NCBI RefSeq assembly: GCF_019396345.1
Contig: NZ_JAHKRM010000003.1
Span: 434,001 to 498,000, forward strand
Length of the DNA: 64,000 bases
Source: Nonomuraea guangzhouensis
GTDB taxonomy: Bacteria; Actinomycetota; Actinomycetes; Streptosporangiales; Streptosporangiaceae
Direction of reading: 5' to 3'
This document shows positions 1-12,339 of this stretch, in pieces. The position numbers and the translations under genes were made by a program. Position 1 is the first letter of the stretch; each line of letters begins with the position of its first letter. The notes beneath the pieces are model-generated. The model made no database searches. It was not told the DNA's origin and saw only the letters and a list, made by a program, of their open reading frames with translations.

Positions 1-1
1 C

Positions 2-100
2 AAGGTGCTGCTGACTCGGGGCATGATGGGCACTGCCGTGTACTCGGTCGATCCGGCAACGCAGGAGTTCCTCGCGAAGCTGCTGGAGCCGCGTGTATGA
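2..100 (+). CDS. C-terminal end of a DUF2075-type AAA ATPase (partial)
   Basis: Only the last 32 codons are in the window; the gene enters from the left edge and stops at the TGA at 98-100. The tail reads VLLTRGMMGTAVYSVDP followed by a short helix, which matches the usual C-terminus of DUF2075 helicase-like ATPases (their VLLTRG...VY motif is the end of the nucleic-acid-dependent ATPase core). The family is often fused to nucleases in defence or repair genes, but nothing of the N-terminus is visible here, so the exact type is unknown. Confidence 0.6.
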   Translation, partial: KVLLTRGMMGTAVYSVDPATQEFLAKLLEPRV

Positions 101-107
101 AGGCCTC

Positions 108-128
108 GGGCAGGACTTGAACCTGCCC
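108..128. terminator. Hairpin between convergent genes; also resembles a tRNA T-arm
   Basis: A perfect 7-bp inverted repeat (GGGCAGG / CCTGCCC, 7-nt loop) lies between the end of the DUF2075-type gene and the end of mimR, which converge. It is placed well for a bidirectional terminator, without a T-run. On the minus strand the same bases read GCAGGTTCAAGTCCTGC, which is a good TPsiC arm, so a tRNA 3'-end remnant is an alternative reading. Confidence 0.4.
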
Positions 129-184
129 AGCCCACTCCACGCGAGGAAGGGCGAGGAAGATCGTGTCCAGATCCTTCTGCCGGG

Positions 185-1984
185 TCACGAGATGCCGTAC
201 TGGCGGATCTTCCGGTAGATCGTGGCTCGTGACATGCCGATCGCCTTCGCGGCTTTTGTCGGGTTCTCCTGGTTGTCCCGCAGCGCGTTGACGATGGCGT
301 CGCGTTCGAGCGCCTCGATTGGTGTGAGCAGCCGATGGCTCGCCGACCGGCATTCCGGCGGCAGGTCGGCGACATCGACGACGCCTTTGGGGCGGTGCTT
401 GATCGTGGTGGCGAGCACCCCGCGTAGTTGGCTCACGTTGCCCGGCCAGTCGAGCCGGGCCAGCTGTGCCAGCGCCTGGGGCGAGCACATCAGCTGGTCG
501 TCCTTGGTCAACTGCCGGAGCAGGTGGTGCACGAGGTCGGGCAGGTCGTCGATGTGGTGGCGCAGCGCGGGAACTTCGACGGTGCGCGGGAAGATGGACC
601 GCAGGGGCGCCACGGCGTCGGGTGTCTGGAGCGCGATGACCATCCGCGCCGCGTCCCATGTGCGGTCGGTGAGCAGGTCTGCCGTCGCCGATGCCTGCTG
701 TTCGGACAACCGCTCGGCGTGCCGGAGCACGACCGTGGCGCCGGGTGTGGTCAGGTCCTCGGTCAGGGTTTCGAGCCAGCTGTCGAAATCGTCCGCGGCG
801 GGCGGCTGGGTGACGCGGAAGTGTCTGCCGGGCTCGCGCTGCTGGTGCACCGCGCGTAGCAGGGCGAACTTGCCGGCACCCGCTTCGCCCTCGATCACGA
901 ACCAGTCACCTGTGGCGAAGCACGCGGCGGCCTGCTGCACCGACCGCGTCCACGCCGGGCCGGTGCCCGCCAGACCGGGTGGGTTCATCCGCTGAGTGCG
1001 GTGCAGCGAGACGCCGCCCGCCAGTGGTGCCGGAAGTCGTTCGACCCGGATGCGGAACACGCCACCCGCGAGCCCGGAACCCGTCGACACGGGGGAGTAG
1101 CGCAGGTGTGCCGTACGCCCGCTGGGCAGCTCGACCGTCCGCAACGCGTGCCGTTTGTCCGCGCGCATCGTGTCGACCGCGTAGCCGATCAACGTCTGCT
1201 GCTCGGCGGGGTCGACCAGGTGCCGGAGTGCGTCGTTCATCATCACCACGTCGTTGTTCAACGCGAGCACCGGCCCGGGCGACCGTTGGCAGATCTTCAT
1301 GTATTCGTGCACCAGCGCGAGTTCGCGCATGCCGGTCTGGGCGTGCAGTTCCGCCTCGATCTGGCGGGCGGTGGACGCCGCCAGCGCGGTCAGCAGCGGT
1401 CCGGGCGTATGTCGCCACGCCGTGATGTCCAGGATGCCGATCACCTTGCCGCGGACCGGGTGCCGGATGGGCATACCCGCGCAGGCGAATTGGCCCAGCT
1501 GACCCGCGTAGTGCTCGCTGCCGTCGACGAATGCGGACGATCCGCTGGAGATGGCGGTGCCGATTCCGTTCGTGCCGACGAATTTCTCGGCATAGCTGAA
1601 ACCGGGCGCCAACTGGACCGCGTCGAGGGCTTCGCTGATCTGGAGACTGGAAACCCGCCGATCGAGCACCAGCCCGGTTTGATCGGTGAGGATCGTGCTG
1701 ACCGCTTCACCGCGCAACTGTTCGTGCAGCATGTCGAGAATGGGGGCCGCGCCGCGCGCCAACGGCGTTTCGAGATCGGGATCGCGGATGAACGGGGCGA
1801 GGATCCGATCCGCCTCGACGTTGTTGTCCCGCGACCGCTCCCAGGACGCCAGGATCGTCCACCTGACGTGGGGACCGCGCTCACCGGTGCCGCTGAGGAA
1901 GCTGTCGCGGGCGTGGCGGATCTCGGCGTCGCTGGCCGCCGCGGGTGCGGGCTCTGCGGATCCGCTGCTCAGGGCCTTCGCCAC
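185..1984 (-). CDS. mimR: MimR/AcoR-type transcriptional activator of the monooxygenase operon
   Basis: 599 aa, starting at GTG 1984 behind GGGAGG. The first ~280 residues form a GAF-type sensor region. A AAA+-like domain follows with a modified P-loop (GEAGAGKF) and the late WPGN...QLR motif. A Fis-type helix-turn-helix closes the protein (NPTKAAKAIGMSRATIYRKI). The GAFTGA loop needed to contact sigma-54 is absent, as in the actinobacterial MimR group, which activates mimABCD without sigma-54. The gene is divergent from mimA across a ~210-bp region, the arrangement known for mycobacterial and rhodococcal propane/phenol monooxygenase loci. It most likely senses an aromatic or ketone inducer and switches on the downstream operon; the ligand cannot be read from the sequence. 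Confidence 0.85.
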   Translation of the reverse strand: MAKALSSGSAEPAPAAASDAEIRHARDSFLSGTGERGPHVRWTILASWERSRDNNVEADRILAPFIRDPDLETPLARGAAPILDMLHEQLRGEAVSTILTDQTGLVLDRRVSSLQISEALDAVQLAPGFSYAEKFVGTNGIGTAISSGSSAFVDGSEHYAGQLGQFACAGMPIRHPVRGKVIGILDITAWRHTPGPLLTALAASTARQIEAELHAQTGMRELALVHEYMKICQRSPGPVLALNNDVVMMNDALRHLVDPAEQQTLIGYAVDTMRADKRHALRTVELPSGRTAHLRYSPVSTGSGLAGGVFRIRVERLPAPLAGGVSLHRTQRMNPPGLAGTGPAWTRSVQQAAACFATGDWFVIEGEAGAGKFALLRAVHQQREPGRHFRVTQPPAADDFDSWLETLTEDLTTPGATVVLRHAERLSEQQASATADLLTDRTWDAARMVIALQTPDAVAPLRSIFPRTVEVPALRHHIDDLPDLVHHLLRQLTKDDQLMCSPQALAQLARLDWPGNVSQLRGVLATTIKHRPKGVVDVADLPPECRSASHRLLTPIEALERDAIVNALRDNQENPTKAAKAIGMSRATIYRKIRQYGIS

Positions 1985-2060
1985 GGGAGCCTCCCTGGAT
2001 TGCCGTTCTCTCCAAGAGTAGGCGTCGGGCGTGTGACCGGGATCTCAGATTGAGACGGTA

Positions 2061-2081
2061 ACACTCCCGTAGTCGGGGTGT
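2061..2081. promoter_or_regulatory. Imperfect inverted repeat in the mimR-mimA intergenic region
   Basis: ACACTCCCG and CGGGGTGT flank a 4-base spacer, with one bulged T in the left arm. The element sits about 80 bp upstream of mimR and 117 bp upstream of mimA. It is a candidate MimR binding site by position and symmetry only. Confidence 0.3.
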
Positions 2082-2197
2082 CATGAGTCAGCAACCCCGC
2101 GTCAACAAGCCCGCTCGTGGATGACGGCGTTTTCGCCACGGTCATCGGCCGGCGGCGCCGAATCCCGTGTCGAGAGAGGTCGAGAGAGGACCACGCA

Positions 2198-3841
2198 GTG
2201 AGCAGACAGAGCCTGAGCAAGGCGCACGAGAAGATCACGGAATTGTCGTGGGAACCGACGTTCGCCACCCCGGCCAAGAAGTTCGGCACCGACTACAAGT
2301 TCGACAAGTCGCCGAAGAAGGACCCGCTGAAGCAGATCCTGCGCTCCTACTTCCCGATGGAGGAGGAGAAGGACAACCGGGTATTCGGCGCAATGGACGG
2401 CGCGATTCGCGGGAACATGTTCCGGCAGGTCCAGGAGCGCTGGATGGAGTGGCAGAAGCTGTTCCTGTCCATCATCCCGTTCCCGGAGATCTCGGCGGCG
2501 CGGGCGATGCCGCTGGCGATCGACGCCGTGCCCAACCCGCAGATCCACAACGGGCTCGCGGTGCAGATGATCGACGAGGTCCGGCACTCGACGATCCAGA
2601 TGAACCTCAAGCGCCTGTACATGAACCACTACATCGACCCGGCCGGGTTCGACATCACCGAGAAGGCGTTCGCCAACAGCTACTGCGGCACCATCGGCCG
2701 CCAGTTCGGCGAGGGCTTCATCACCGGCGACGCCATCACCGCGGCGAACGTGTACTTGACGCTGGTCGCGGAGACGGCGTTCACGAACACGCTGTTCGTG
2801 GCGATGCCGTCCGAGGCGGCCGCCAACGGCGACTACCTGCTTCCGACGGTGTTCCACTCGGTGCAGTCCGACGAGTCGCGGCACATCAGCAACGGCTACT
2901 CGATCCTGCTGATGGCGCTGGCGGACGAGGGCAACCGCCAGTTGCTGGAACGGGACCTGCGCTACGCCTGGTGGAACAACCACTGCGTCGTGGACGCGGC
3001 GATCGGCACGTTCATCGAGTACGGCACGAAGGACCGCCGCAAGGACCGGGACTCCTACGCCGAGATGTGGCGGCGGTGGATCTACGACGACTACTACCGC
3101 AGCTACCTGATCCCGCTGGAGAAGTACGGCCTGGTCATCCCGCACGACCTGGTCGAGAAGGCATGGGACCGGATCTACAACCAGCATTACGTGCACCGCG
3201 TCGCGCAGTTCTTCGCGACCGGCTGGCCGGTCAACTACTGGCGGATCGACGCCATGACCGACGCGGACTTCGAGTGGTTCGAGCACAAGTACCCCGGCTG
3301 GTACGACCAGTTCGGCAACTGGTGGGAGGCCTACAACCGGCTTGCCTACCCCGGCAAGAACAAGCCGATCGCCTTCGAGAACGTCGGCTACGAGTACCCG
3401 CACCGCTGCTGGACGTGCATGGTGCCCGCGCTGATCCGCGAGGACATGGTCGTCGAGAAGGTCGACGGCCAGTGGCGCACCTACTGCTCGGAGACCTGCC
3501 ACTGGACCGACGCGGTGGCGTTCCGGCCCGTGTACGAGGGCAGGGAGACCCCGAACATGGGGCGGCTCACCGGCAAGCGGGAGTGGGAGACGCTGTACCA
3601 CGGCCAGGACCTCGCCGACATCATCTCCGACCTCGGCTACGTCCGGGACGACGGCAAGACGCTCATCCCGCAACCGCACCTCGACCTCAGCGACCCCAAG
3701 AAGCTGTGGACGCTCGACGACATGCGCGGCATCCCGTTCGGCAGCCCGAACGTGACCCTCAACGAGATGGCCGACGCCGAGCGCGAGGCGTGGGCCGCCT
3801 CCTACCGGGCCAACCCGAACCGGACGCCGTCGGGCGTGTGA
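2198..3841 (+). CDS. mimA: Propane/phenol-type soluble diiron monooxygenase, hydroxylase large (alpha) subunit
   Basis: 547 aa from GTG 2198, preceded by GAGAGGA at good spacing; an in-frame start further upstream has no ribosome binding site. This is the catalytic subunit that holds the diiron centre and hydroxylates small alkanes, ketones or phenol with O2. Expected ligands are E97, E127 and H130 (DEVRH), E192, E226 and H229 (DESRH). Their spacing (30, 3, 62, 34, 3) is identical to that of soluble methane monooxygenase (E114, E144, H147, E209, E243, H246). Length and motifs match MimA/PrmA. It is the first gene of mimABCD. MimA needs the dedicated chaperonin MimG in mycobacteria, and a GroEL gene is present at the end of this operon. 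Confidence 0.95.
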   Translation: MSRQSLSKAHEKITELSWEPTFATPAKKFGTDYKFDKSPKKDPLKQILRSYFPMEEEKDNRVFGAMDGAIRGNMFRQVQERWMEWQKLFLSIIPFPEISAARAMPLAIDAVPNPQIHNGLAVQMIDEVRHSTIQMNLKRLYMNHYIDPAGFDITEKAFANSYCGTIGRQFGEGFITGDAITAANVYLTLVAETAFTNTLFVAMPSEAAANGDYLLPTVFHSVQSDESRHISNGYSILLMALADEGNRQLLERDLRYAWWNNHCVVDAAIGTFIEYGTKDRRKDRDSYAEMWRRWIYDDYYRSYLIPLEKYGLVIPHDLVEKAWDRIYNQHYVHRVAQFFATGWPVNYWRIDAMTDADFEWFEHKYPGWYDQFGNWWEAYNRLAYPGKNKPIAFENVGYEYPHRCWTCMVPALIREDMVVEKVDGQWRTYCSETCHWTDAVAFRPVYEGRETPNMGRLTGKREWETLYHGQDLADIISDLGYVRDDGKTLIPQPHLDLSDPKKLWTLDDMRGIPFGSPNVTLNEMADAEREAWAASYRANPNRTPSGV

Positions 3842-3932
3842 CCGACGCCGTGGACCAGGGCGGGGTGGGCAGTGCACACCACCCACCTCGCGCTGCACGG
3901 GTCCCGAACCGCGTCGAAAGGGCGGCAAGGCG

Positions 3933-4973
3933 ATGAACGATCAGCACAAAGTGCGTTTCGAGCCTGTGGGCATCGAGATCGAGGTGTCCGAGGACGAGAC
4001 CGTTCTCGACGCCGCGTTCCGGCAGGGCGTGATGCTCATGCATGGGTGTAAAGAAGGCCAGTGTTCGGCGTGCAAGTCGTTCCTGCTCGACGGCGACGTC
4101 CAGATGGACCGCTACTCGACGTTCGCGCTCGCCGACTACGAGAGCGACGAGGGATATGTCCTGCTCTGCCGGTCGCACGCCTACTCCGACCTGCAGGTCG
4201 AGCTGATCAACTTCGATGAGGAGATGATCCACTCCGGGCTGCCGGTGGTGACGGTGAGCACCGAGATCATGTCGATGACCGACCTGAGCCGCGACATCAC
4301 CCGGCTGGTGCTGCGGATCGTGGAGGGGGAGCTGCGCTTCTATCCCGGCCAGTACGTCGACATCCGGATCCCGGACCACGACGAGCACCGGTCGTTCTCG
4401 ATGGCGGCGCCGGCGTCCCCGGACGGGACGCTCGAATTCATCATCAAGCGCTACCCCGGCGGTCACTTCTCCGGTCTGCTGGAAGGACAGCTGGACGTCG
4501 GCGACAAGCTCGACGTGACCGGCCCGTACGGGACGTTCACCCTCAAGGCCTCCTCGGAACGCAGGCTCGTGTTCGCGGCCGGTGGCGCCGGGATGGCGCC
4601 GATGCTGGCCCTGCTGCGGCAGATGGCCGAGAGCCGGAACGAGCGCGAGGTCGTCTTCTACTACGGCGCGCGCACCGAAGCGGACCTGATCTCGCTCGAG
4701 GACATCGCGGAACTGCGGGAACGGTTGCCACAACTGACGTTCGTGCCGTGCCTGTCGGAGTCCTGGCCCGAGGACTGGAACGAGGCCACCACCGGCTTCG
4801 TCCACGACGTCGTCGGCCGGCACGAGGATTCGCTGTCGTCGTGCGACGTCTACCTGTGCGGGCCGCCCCCGATGATCGACGCCGCACTGGGACTGCTGAG
4901 CGAGGTGGGCGTCCCGCGGGAGCAGATCCACTTCGACAAGTTCACCATCACCGCCGAATCCGGCAACGACTGA
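3933..4973 (+). CDS. mimB: Monooxygenase reductase component (2Fe-2S, FAD, NADH)
   Basis: 346 aa. An N-terminal plant-type ferredoxin domain carries C39, C44, C47 and C79. It is followed by a ferredoxin-NADP reductase-like FAD domain (RSFSMA motif) and an NAD(P)H-binding domain (GGAGMAPMLALLR and YLCGPPPMID). It passes electrons from NADH to the MimA diiron site. Gene order (large subunit, reductase, small subunit, coupling protein) is that of mimABCD/prmABCD. It lies 91 bp after mimA and 13 bp before mimC, so it should be co-transcribed. Confidence 0.93.
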   Translation: MNDQHKVRFEPVGIEIEVSEDETVLDAAFRQGVMLMHGCKEGQCSACKSFLLDGDVQMDRYSTFALADYESDEGYVLLCRSHAYSDLQVELINFDEEMIHSGLPVVTVSTEIMSMTDLSRDITRLVLRIVEGELRFYPGQYVDIRIPDHDEHRSFSMAAPASPDGTLEFIIKRYPGGHFSGLLEGQLDVGDKLDVTGPYGTFTLKASSERRLVFAAGGAGMAPMLALLRQMAESRNEREVVFYYGARTEADLISLEDIAELRERLPQLTFVPCLSESWPEDWNEATTGFVHDVVGRHEDSLSSCDVYLCGPPPMIDAALGLLSEVGVPREQIHFDKFTITAESGND

Positions 4974-4986
4974 AAGAAGGCTGTTC

Positions 4987-6102
4987 ATGAGCACGCCGGC
5001 CAAGGAGAAAAGGCAGCACCAGGCTCCCGTCAGCTTCCCGAAGCCCGAGTTCACCGGCGCGGAGGCGGGGATGCTGGAATTCCCGAGCTCCAGCAGCAGG
5101 TCCTACAACTACTTCAAACCGAAGAAGATGCGCGCCACCGTTTACGAGGACGTTACCACCGACGTCCAGCCGGACCCGGCGCGGCACCTCACCCAGGGCT
5201 GGATCTACGGGTTCGCGGACGGCGAAGGCGGCTACCCGCTCGACTGGACCGCGCTCAAGAGTGGCAACTGGCATGCCTTCCTCGACCCGAACGAGGAGTG
5301 GGAGCAGACGATCTACCGCAACAACGCCAACGTGGTGCGGCAGATCGAACTCAACCTCCAGAACGCCAAGGAGGCCGGCGCCTACGCGCACTGGTCGCCG
5401 ACCTGGACCCGGTTCGTCGCCGAGAACGTCGGCGCCTGGATGCACGCCGAGCAGGGGCTGGGCATGCACGTCTTCGTGTCCGCGCAGCGGTCCGCGCCGA
5501 CCAACATGATCAACAATGCGATCGCCGTGAACAGCGTCCACCGGCTGCGCTTCGCGCAGGACATCGCGCTGTACAACCTGGATCTGAGCCAGTCCCTTGA
5601 GGCCTTCGACGGCGGCGCGCACCGCGCCACGTGGAAGGACAACCCGTCGTGGCAAGGGGTCCGGGAGAACGTGGAACTGCTGACCGCGGTCGAGGACTGG
5701 GCCGAGGCGGTGTTCGCGACCAACGTGGTGTTCGAGCCGCTCGTGGGGGTGCTGTTCCGCAGCGACCTCATCATGCAGATCGCGGCACGCAACGGCGACT
5801 ACATCACCCCGACGCTGATCGGCGCGGGCGAGAACGACTACACCCGCGACCTGCGCTACACCCGCGCGCTGTTCTCGTTGCTGGCCAACGACGCCGAGCA
5901 CGGCGAGCAGAACAGGTCCGTCATGCAGGGCTGGCTCGACAAGTGGGTGCCGGTCAGCCGGCGCGCCGCGTACGAGCTGCAGCCCATCTGGTCGCAGCCG
6001 GCGGACCGGGCGGTCACGTTCGCGGAGTCGTACGCCGCCGCGACCGCCGATTTCCAGACTCTGATCACCGACCTCGGCCTCATCGCGGCGAAGGAGCAGT
6101 GA
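4987..6102 (+). CDS. mimC: Monooxygenase hydroxylase small (beta) subunit
   Basis: 371 aa from ATG 4987 with AAGAAGG upstream. It has the ferritin-like helical fold and length of PrmC/MimC/TmoE-type beta subunits and lacks the full set of diiron ligands, as expected for the structural partner of MimA in the (alpha-beta)2 hydroxylase. Its stop is separated from the mimD start by a single base, which supports equimolar expression. Confidence 0.93.
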   Translation: MSTPAKEKRQHQAPVSFPKPEFTGAEAGMLEFPSSSSRSYNYFKPKKMRATVYEDVTTDVQPDPARHLTQGWIYGFADGEGGYPLDWTALKSGNWHAFLDPNEEWEQTIYRNNANVVRQIELNLQNAKEAGAYAHWSPTWTRFVAENVGAWMHAEQGLGMHVFVSAQRSAPTNMINNAIAVNSVHRLRFAQDIALYNLDLSQSLEAFDGGAHRATWKDNPSWQGVRENVELLTAVEDWAEAVFATNVVFEPLVGVLFRSDLIMQIAARNGDYITPTLIGAGENDYTRDLRYTRALFSLLANDAEHGEQNRSVMQGWLDKWVPVSRRAAYELQPIWSQPADRAVTFAESYAAATADFQTLITDLGLIAAKEQ

Positions 6103-6103
6103 A

Positions 6104-6463
6104 ATGACCTCTTCTGCGAGTTCTGCGAGTTTCGACGTCAACCGGACCTCGTCCAACATGTGCGGAGTCACGCTCATGAACAACCAGAACGGCTATGTCG
6201 TCGCGGAGGTCATGGGCGCCAAGGACGGCATCGTCATCTCCGAGTACCCGTCGATGATCCGCGTGGACGGTCAGAACAAGATCGTCTTCGACTACCAGGA
6301 GATCTCCGAGGCCCTGGGTACGGAGTTCGACGGGTCGGACTTCGAGGAGATCATGTCGACCCACTACGGCCGCATGGTCCACCTCGACGACAAGACCATC
6401 ATGTTCGCCAACCCCGAGGACGCCGCCGAGTACATCGGCTTCGATCTCACGCCCGTGGAGTAG
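6104..6463 (+). CDS. mimD: Monooxygenase coupling/effector protein
   Basis: 119 aa. It is a small MmoB/DmpM-family protein that binds the hydroxylase and adjusts substrate and oxygen access at the diiron site; it has no cofactor. The central region ([19 protein letters not shown]) and the C-terminal DLTPVE tail resemble PrmD/MimD. The start ATG at 6104 follows GGAGCAGTGAA. Confidence 0.92.
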   Translation: MTSSASSASFDVNRTSSNMCGVTLMNNQNGYVVAEVMGAKDGIVISEYPSMIRVDGQNKIVFDYQEISEALGTEFDGSDFEEIMSTHYGRMVHLDDKTIMFANPEDAAEYIGFDLTPVE

Positions 6464-6478
6464 AGGAGGTCCGAACAG

Positions 6479-7507
6479 ATGTACACCAAGGACGGCGAGG
6501 ACTACTTCATCGTCGATTCGCACATCGCCCTGTGGGACGGCCGCGAGCAGAACTGCCGCAATATCCACGGCAAGCAGTTCATCGACTGCTTCTACGACTA
6601 CCACAAGAACCTGAGCCCCGAAGACGCCGTGTGGCCGTACGACGAGTACACCTACTACGGCGGTGGACGCCTGATGAAGGACCTCTTCACCGACGGCTAC
6701 GTCGACCACGCGATCTTCCAGCCGGCCTACCTCGGCGACTTCTACCGCAACGGGTTCGGGCAGACCGAAGAGGCGTGGGCGCTGACCCAGCGGCATCCCG
6801 GCAAGCTCACGTACAACCACAACTTCGACCCGCGCAACGAGCAGGCCGGGCTCGACCGGCTGCGGGCGGACGCCGAACGGTTCGGGCTCAAGGGAGTCAA
6901 GCTCTACACCGCCGAGTGGCACGGCGACTCCCGCGGCTACAAGCTCACCGACCCGTGGTCGTACCGGTACCTGGAAGCCTGCCAGGAGCTGGGCATCACC
7001 AACATCCACGTGCACAAGGGACCGACGATCCGCCCGCTCGACCGTGACTCCTTCGACGTCGCCGACATCGACGCCGTGGCGACGGACTTCACCGACCTCA
7101 ACTTCATCGTGGAGCATGTCGGACTGCCGCGCCTGGAGGACTTCTGCTGGATCGCCACCCAGGAGCCCAACGTCTACGGCGGACTGGCCGTCGCGATGCC
7201 GTTCATCCACACCAGGCCGCGGTACTTCGCCCAGATCATCGGCGAGCTCCTCTACTGGATCGGGGAGGACCGGATCATGTTCTCCAGCGACTACGCGCTC
7301 TGGACGCCGAAGTGGCTGATCGAGAAGTTCGTGGACTTCCAGATCCCGGCGGACCTGGACGAGTACTCGCCGCTCACGACCGATGTGAAGCGGAAGATCC
7401 TCGGCCTCACCGCCGCCCGGCTCTACGATCTGCCTGTACCGGAAGGGCTCGCGTCGAAGATCCCGGTGGAGCCCGCGGCCGAGGTCGCCGTGGGTGCGAC
7501 GGCATGA
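6479..7507 (+). CDS. Amidohydrolase (PF04909 type) of the mim operon
   Basis: 342 aa, 15 bp after mimD with an AGAGGAGGT ribosome binding site. The TIM-barrel amidohydrolase signatures are present: NIHVHKG, FIVEHVG and FSSDYALW. The usual N-terminal HxH is reduced to a single histidine (VDSHIALW). The same gene is found directly after mimD/prmD in mycobacterial and rhodococcal clusters; its exact role there is not established. It may act on an oxidised product or assist assembly; neither can be told from sequence. The stop overlaps the next start (ATGA). Confidence 0.85.
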   Translation: MYTKDGEDYFIVDSHIALWDGREQNCRNIHGKQFIDCFYDYHKNLSPEDAVWPYDEYTYYGGGRLMKDLFTDGYVDHAIFQPAYLGDFYRNGFGQTEEAWALTQRHPGKLTYNHNFDPRNEQAGLDRLRADAERFGLKGVKLYTAEWHGDSRGYKLTDPWSYRYLEACQELGITNIHVHKGPTIRPLDRDSFDVADIDAVATDFTDLNFIVEHVGLPRLEDFCWIATQEPNVYGGLAVAMPFIHTRPRYFAQIIGELLYWIGEDRIMFSSDYALWTPKWLIEKFVDFQIPADLDEYSPLTTDVKRKILGLTAARLYDLPVPEGLASKIPVEPAAEVAVGATA

Positions 7508-8225
7508 TTACCCAGGACCCGTGCGGTGCGGTGGTCACCGCGTTGAGCACCGTTCGGGATCCGGAGCTGGACGAGTCGATCGTCGACCTCGGATTCGTCA
7601 CGGAGACCACCGTCGGGGGCGGCCGCGCGGAAGTGCGGCTCCGGCTGCCGACGTACTTCTGCGCACCGAACTTCGCCTACCTCATGGTGGCCGACGCATA
7701 CGACGCCGTGATGGCCGTCGAGGGTGTCGACCACGTGTCCGTCGTGCTGGAGGAGCACTTCGCCGCCGCCGAGATCAACGCGGGCGTCGCGGCCGGGGCG
7801 GGCTTCGTCGGATCGTTCCCCGGGGAGGCCGTGGCCGAACTGCACGACCTGCGGCGCAACTTCCAGCGCAAGGCGCACACCGCGTGCCTGGAACGCGCCT
7901 GTCAGCGGCTCATCAAGGACGGCTGGACGGTCGAGGGGTTGTCCCAGGCGCACCTGGGAGATCTGCCGGACGGCCCCGAACGCGCCAGCCTGCTGCGTCG
8001 ACGCGCCGACATCGGCCTGCCGGTGGCAGCCGACTCGCCGGTGTTCGTCGACGAAGGTGGCGAACCGGTGCCGGCGGAGCAGATCCCGTTCCGGCTCCGG
8101 TTCGCCCGCACCGTACGCGTGAGCATCGAAGGCAACGCGCACTTCTGCCGCGGCCTGCTCACCACCCGCTACCCGCACGCGGCCGCCGACCAGCGACCCC
8201 GTCACCCGGAACAGGAGGCGTCGGC

Positions 8226-8229
<4 letters not shown>
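7504..8229 (+). CDS. DUF59/MIP18-family metal-sulfur cluster assembly-like protein
   Basis: 241 aa from ATG 7504 (overlapping the previous stop). The N-terminal ~100 residues carry the MIP18/PaaD-like signature (TVRDPELDESIVDLGFV and a later CAPNFAYLM segment). The C-terminal ~140 residues have no recognised domain. PaaD/MIP18 proteins help load iron-sulfur or other metal centres, so a role in maturing MimB or the diiron hydroxylase is reasonable but inferred. It overlaps the dehydrogenase start by ATGA. Confidence 0.8.
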
Positions 8230-10965
<2,736 letters not shown>

Positions 10966-10993
10966 TGCTCGGCCGGACCCGTCAGGAGTCGAC

Positions 10994-12280
10994 ATGAACC
11001 CGCAACCGCCCGACATCGCTTACGCGCCGCCCGCTCCTGAACAGCACGGTGTCGACCCGAAGACCGGCCGCGGGTTCCTCGCCCGCGGCCGGTTCCTGGG
11101 GCTCATCGGCCCGGCCTTCGTCGCCGCGGTCGCGTTCGTGGATCCCGGCAATGTCGCCACCAACATCAGCGCCGGCATCGACTACCGCTACATGCTGATC
11201 TGGGCGGTGGTCTCCGCGTGTCTGATGGCCATGTTCGTCCAGTACCTGGCGGCCAAGCTCGGGCTGGCGACCGGACGCAGCCTCGCCGAGGTCTGCCGTG
11301 ACCACACCTCGACGCCGGTGCGGTTGGGGCTGTGGCTGGTCGCCGAGGCTGTGGTGATCATGACCGACCTCGCCGAGTTCGTCGGTGGCGCGGTCGCGTT
11401 GAACCTGCTGTTCGACATTTCGCTGTTCAACGGGGGGCTCATCGTGGCAGCGGCCACCATGGTCATCCTGCGGGTACGCCTGCGCGGCCGGGAGGGTTTC
11501 TCCGCCGTCGTCGTCGGGCTGCTGTTCGTGCTGGCGCTCGCTTTCCTCTACCTGGTGGTGAACTCACCGCTGGATCCGGTCGCCGCGGTGTCGGGTCTGG
11601 TGCCGCGCCTGCCGGACTCCCGCAGCGCGTTGCTCGCGTGCGGCATCATCGGTGCCACCGTGATGCCGCACGCGGTGTTCCTGCACTCCTCCCTGATCGG
11701 TGGCCTCTCCCCGGACCGGCAGGGCACGCTGCGCACCCAGGCCGTCCTGCGGTTCCTGCGCCGCGACGTGATCATCGCGTTGGGCGTGGCCGGCGTGGTG
11801 AACCTCCTGATGCTCCTGGTGGCGACCTCGTTGCCCGCGGGCAACGGCGACTCGCTCGTCTCGGTGCACGCGGCATTCCTCGACCGCTCGGGGGCGGTGT
11901 TCGCGGCGGTCTTCGCGGTGGCGCTGCTCGCTTCCGGGCTCGCCTCGGCGTGCGCGGGTGTCTACAGCGGGCAGGCGGTCATGCAGGGATTCCTGCGGCG
12001 CAACAGCAGCGTGTGGCTGCGCCGGGCCGTGTCCTCGGTGCCCGCACTGGTCGTCCTGGCGCTGGTGACCGACCCCACCGAGGCGCTCGTGTTCAGCCAG
12101 GTCGCACTCGCGTTCGGCCTGCCGTTCGCGCTCGTTCCCCTGATGATTTTCACGGCTCGCCGTGACCTCATGGGTGCGTTCGCCAACCGCGTGCGGACCA
12201 CTTTCTTCGGCGTGGTCGTCACGACGGTCGTGTTGGCGCTCAACGGATTCGTGATCATCGACCTCGTACTGACCGGGTAG
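10994..12280 (+). CDS. Nramp-family divalent metal transporter
   Basis: 428 aa from ATG 10994 with CAGGAG upstream, 28 bp after mimG. About eleven membrane segments. The Nramp metal-site motifs are kept: DPGN in TM1 and A-T-V-M-P-H in TM6 (MPHA instead of the common MPHN). This is the signature of proton-coupled Mn2+/Fe2+ uptake rather than of the aluminium or magnesium branches. Placed at the end of the mim operon, it could supply iron for the diiron enzyme; that link is inference. Confidence 0.88.
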   Translation: MNPQPPDIAYAPPAPEQHGVDPKTGRGFLARGRFLGLIGPAFVAAVAFVDPGNVATNISAGIDYRYMLIWAVVSACLMAMFVQYLAAKLGLATGRSLAEVCRDHTSTPVRLGLWLVAEAVVIMTDLAEFVGGAVALNLLFDISLFNGGLIVAAATMVILRVRLRGREGFSAVVVGLLFVLALAFLYLVVNSPLDPVAAVSGLVPRLPDSRSALLACGIIGATVMPHAVFLHSSLIGGLSPDRQGTLRTQAVLRFLRRDVIIALGVAGVVNLLMLLVATSLPAGNGDSLVSVHAAFLDRSGAVFAAVFAVALLASGLASACAGVYSGQAVMQGFLRRNSSVWLRRAVSSVPALVVLALVTDPTEALVFSQVALAFGLPFALVPLMIFTARRDLMGAFANRVRTTFFGVVVTTVVLALNGFVIIDLVLTG

Positions 12281-12339
12281 CGCTTGGCCGAACCGGCCGA
12301 GTCAGGGCGGCGGCCCCGCACAGTCCAGATTGGAGCACC

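Noticed and set aside
2102..3928. Long minus-strand open frame opposite mimA (608 codons)
   Set aside because: It is antisense to the clear mimA gene, Arg/Val/His-rich with no motif, an effect of GC-rich third positions.
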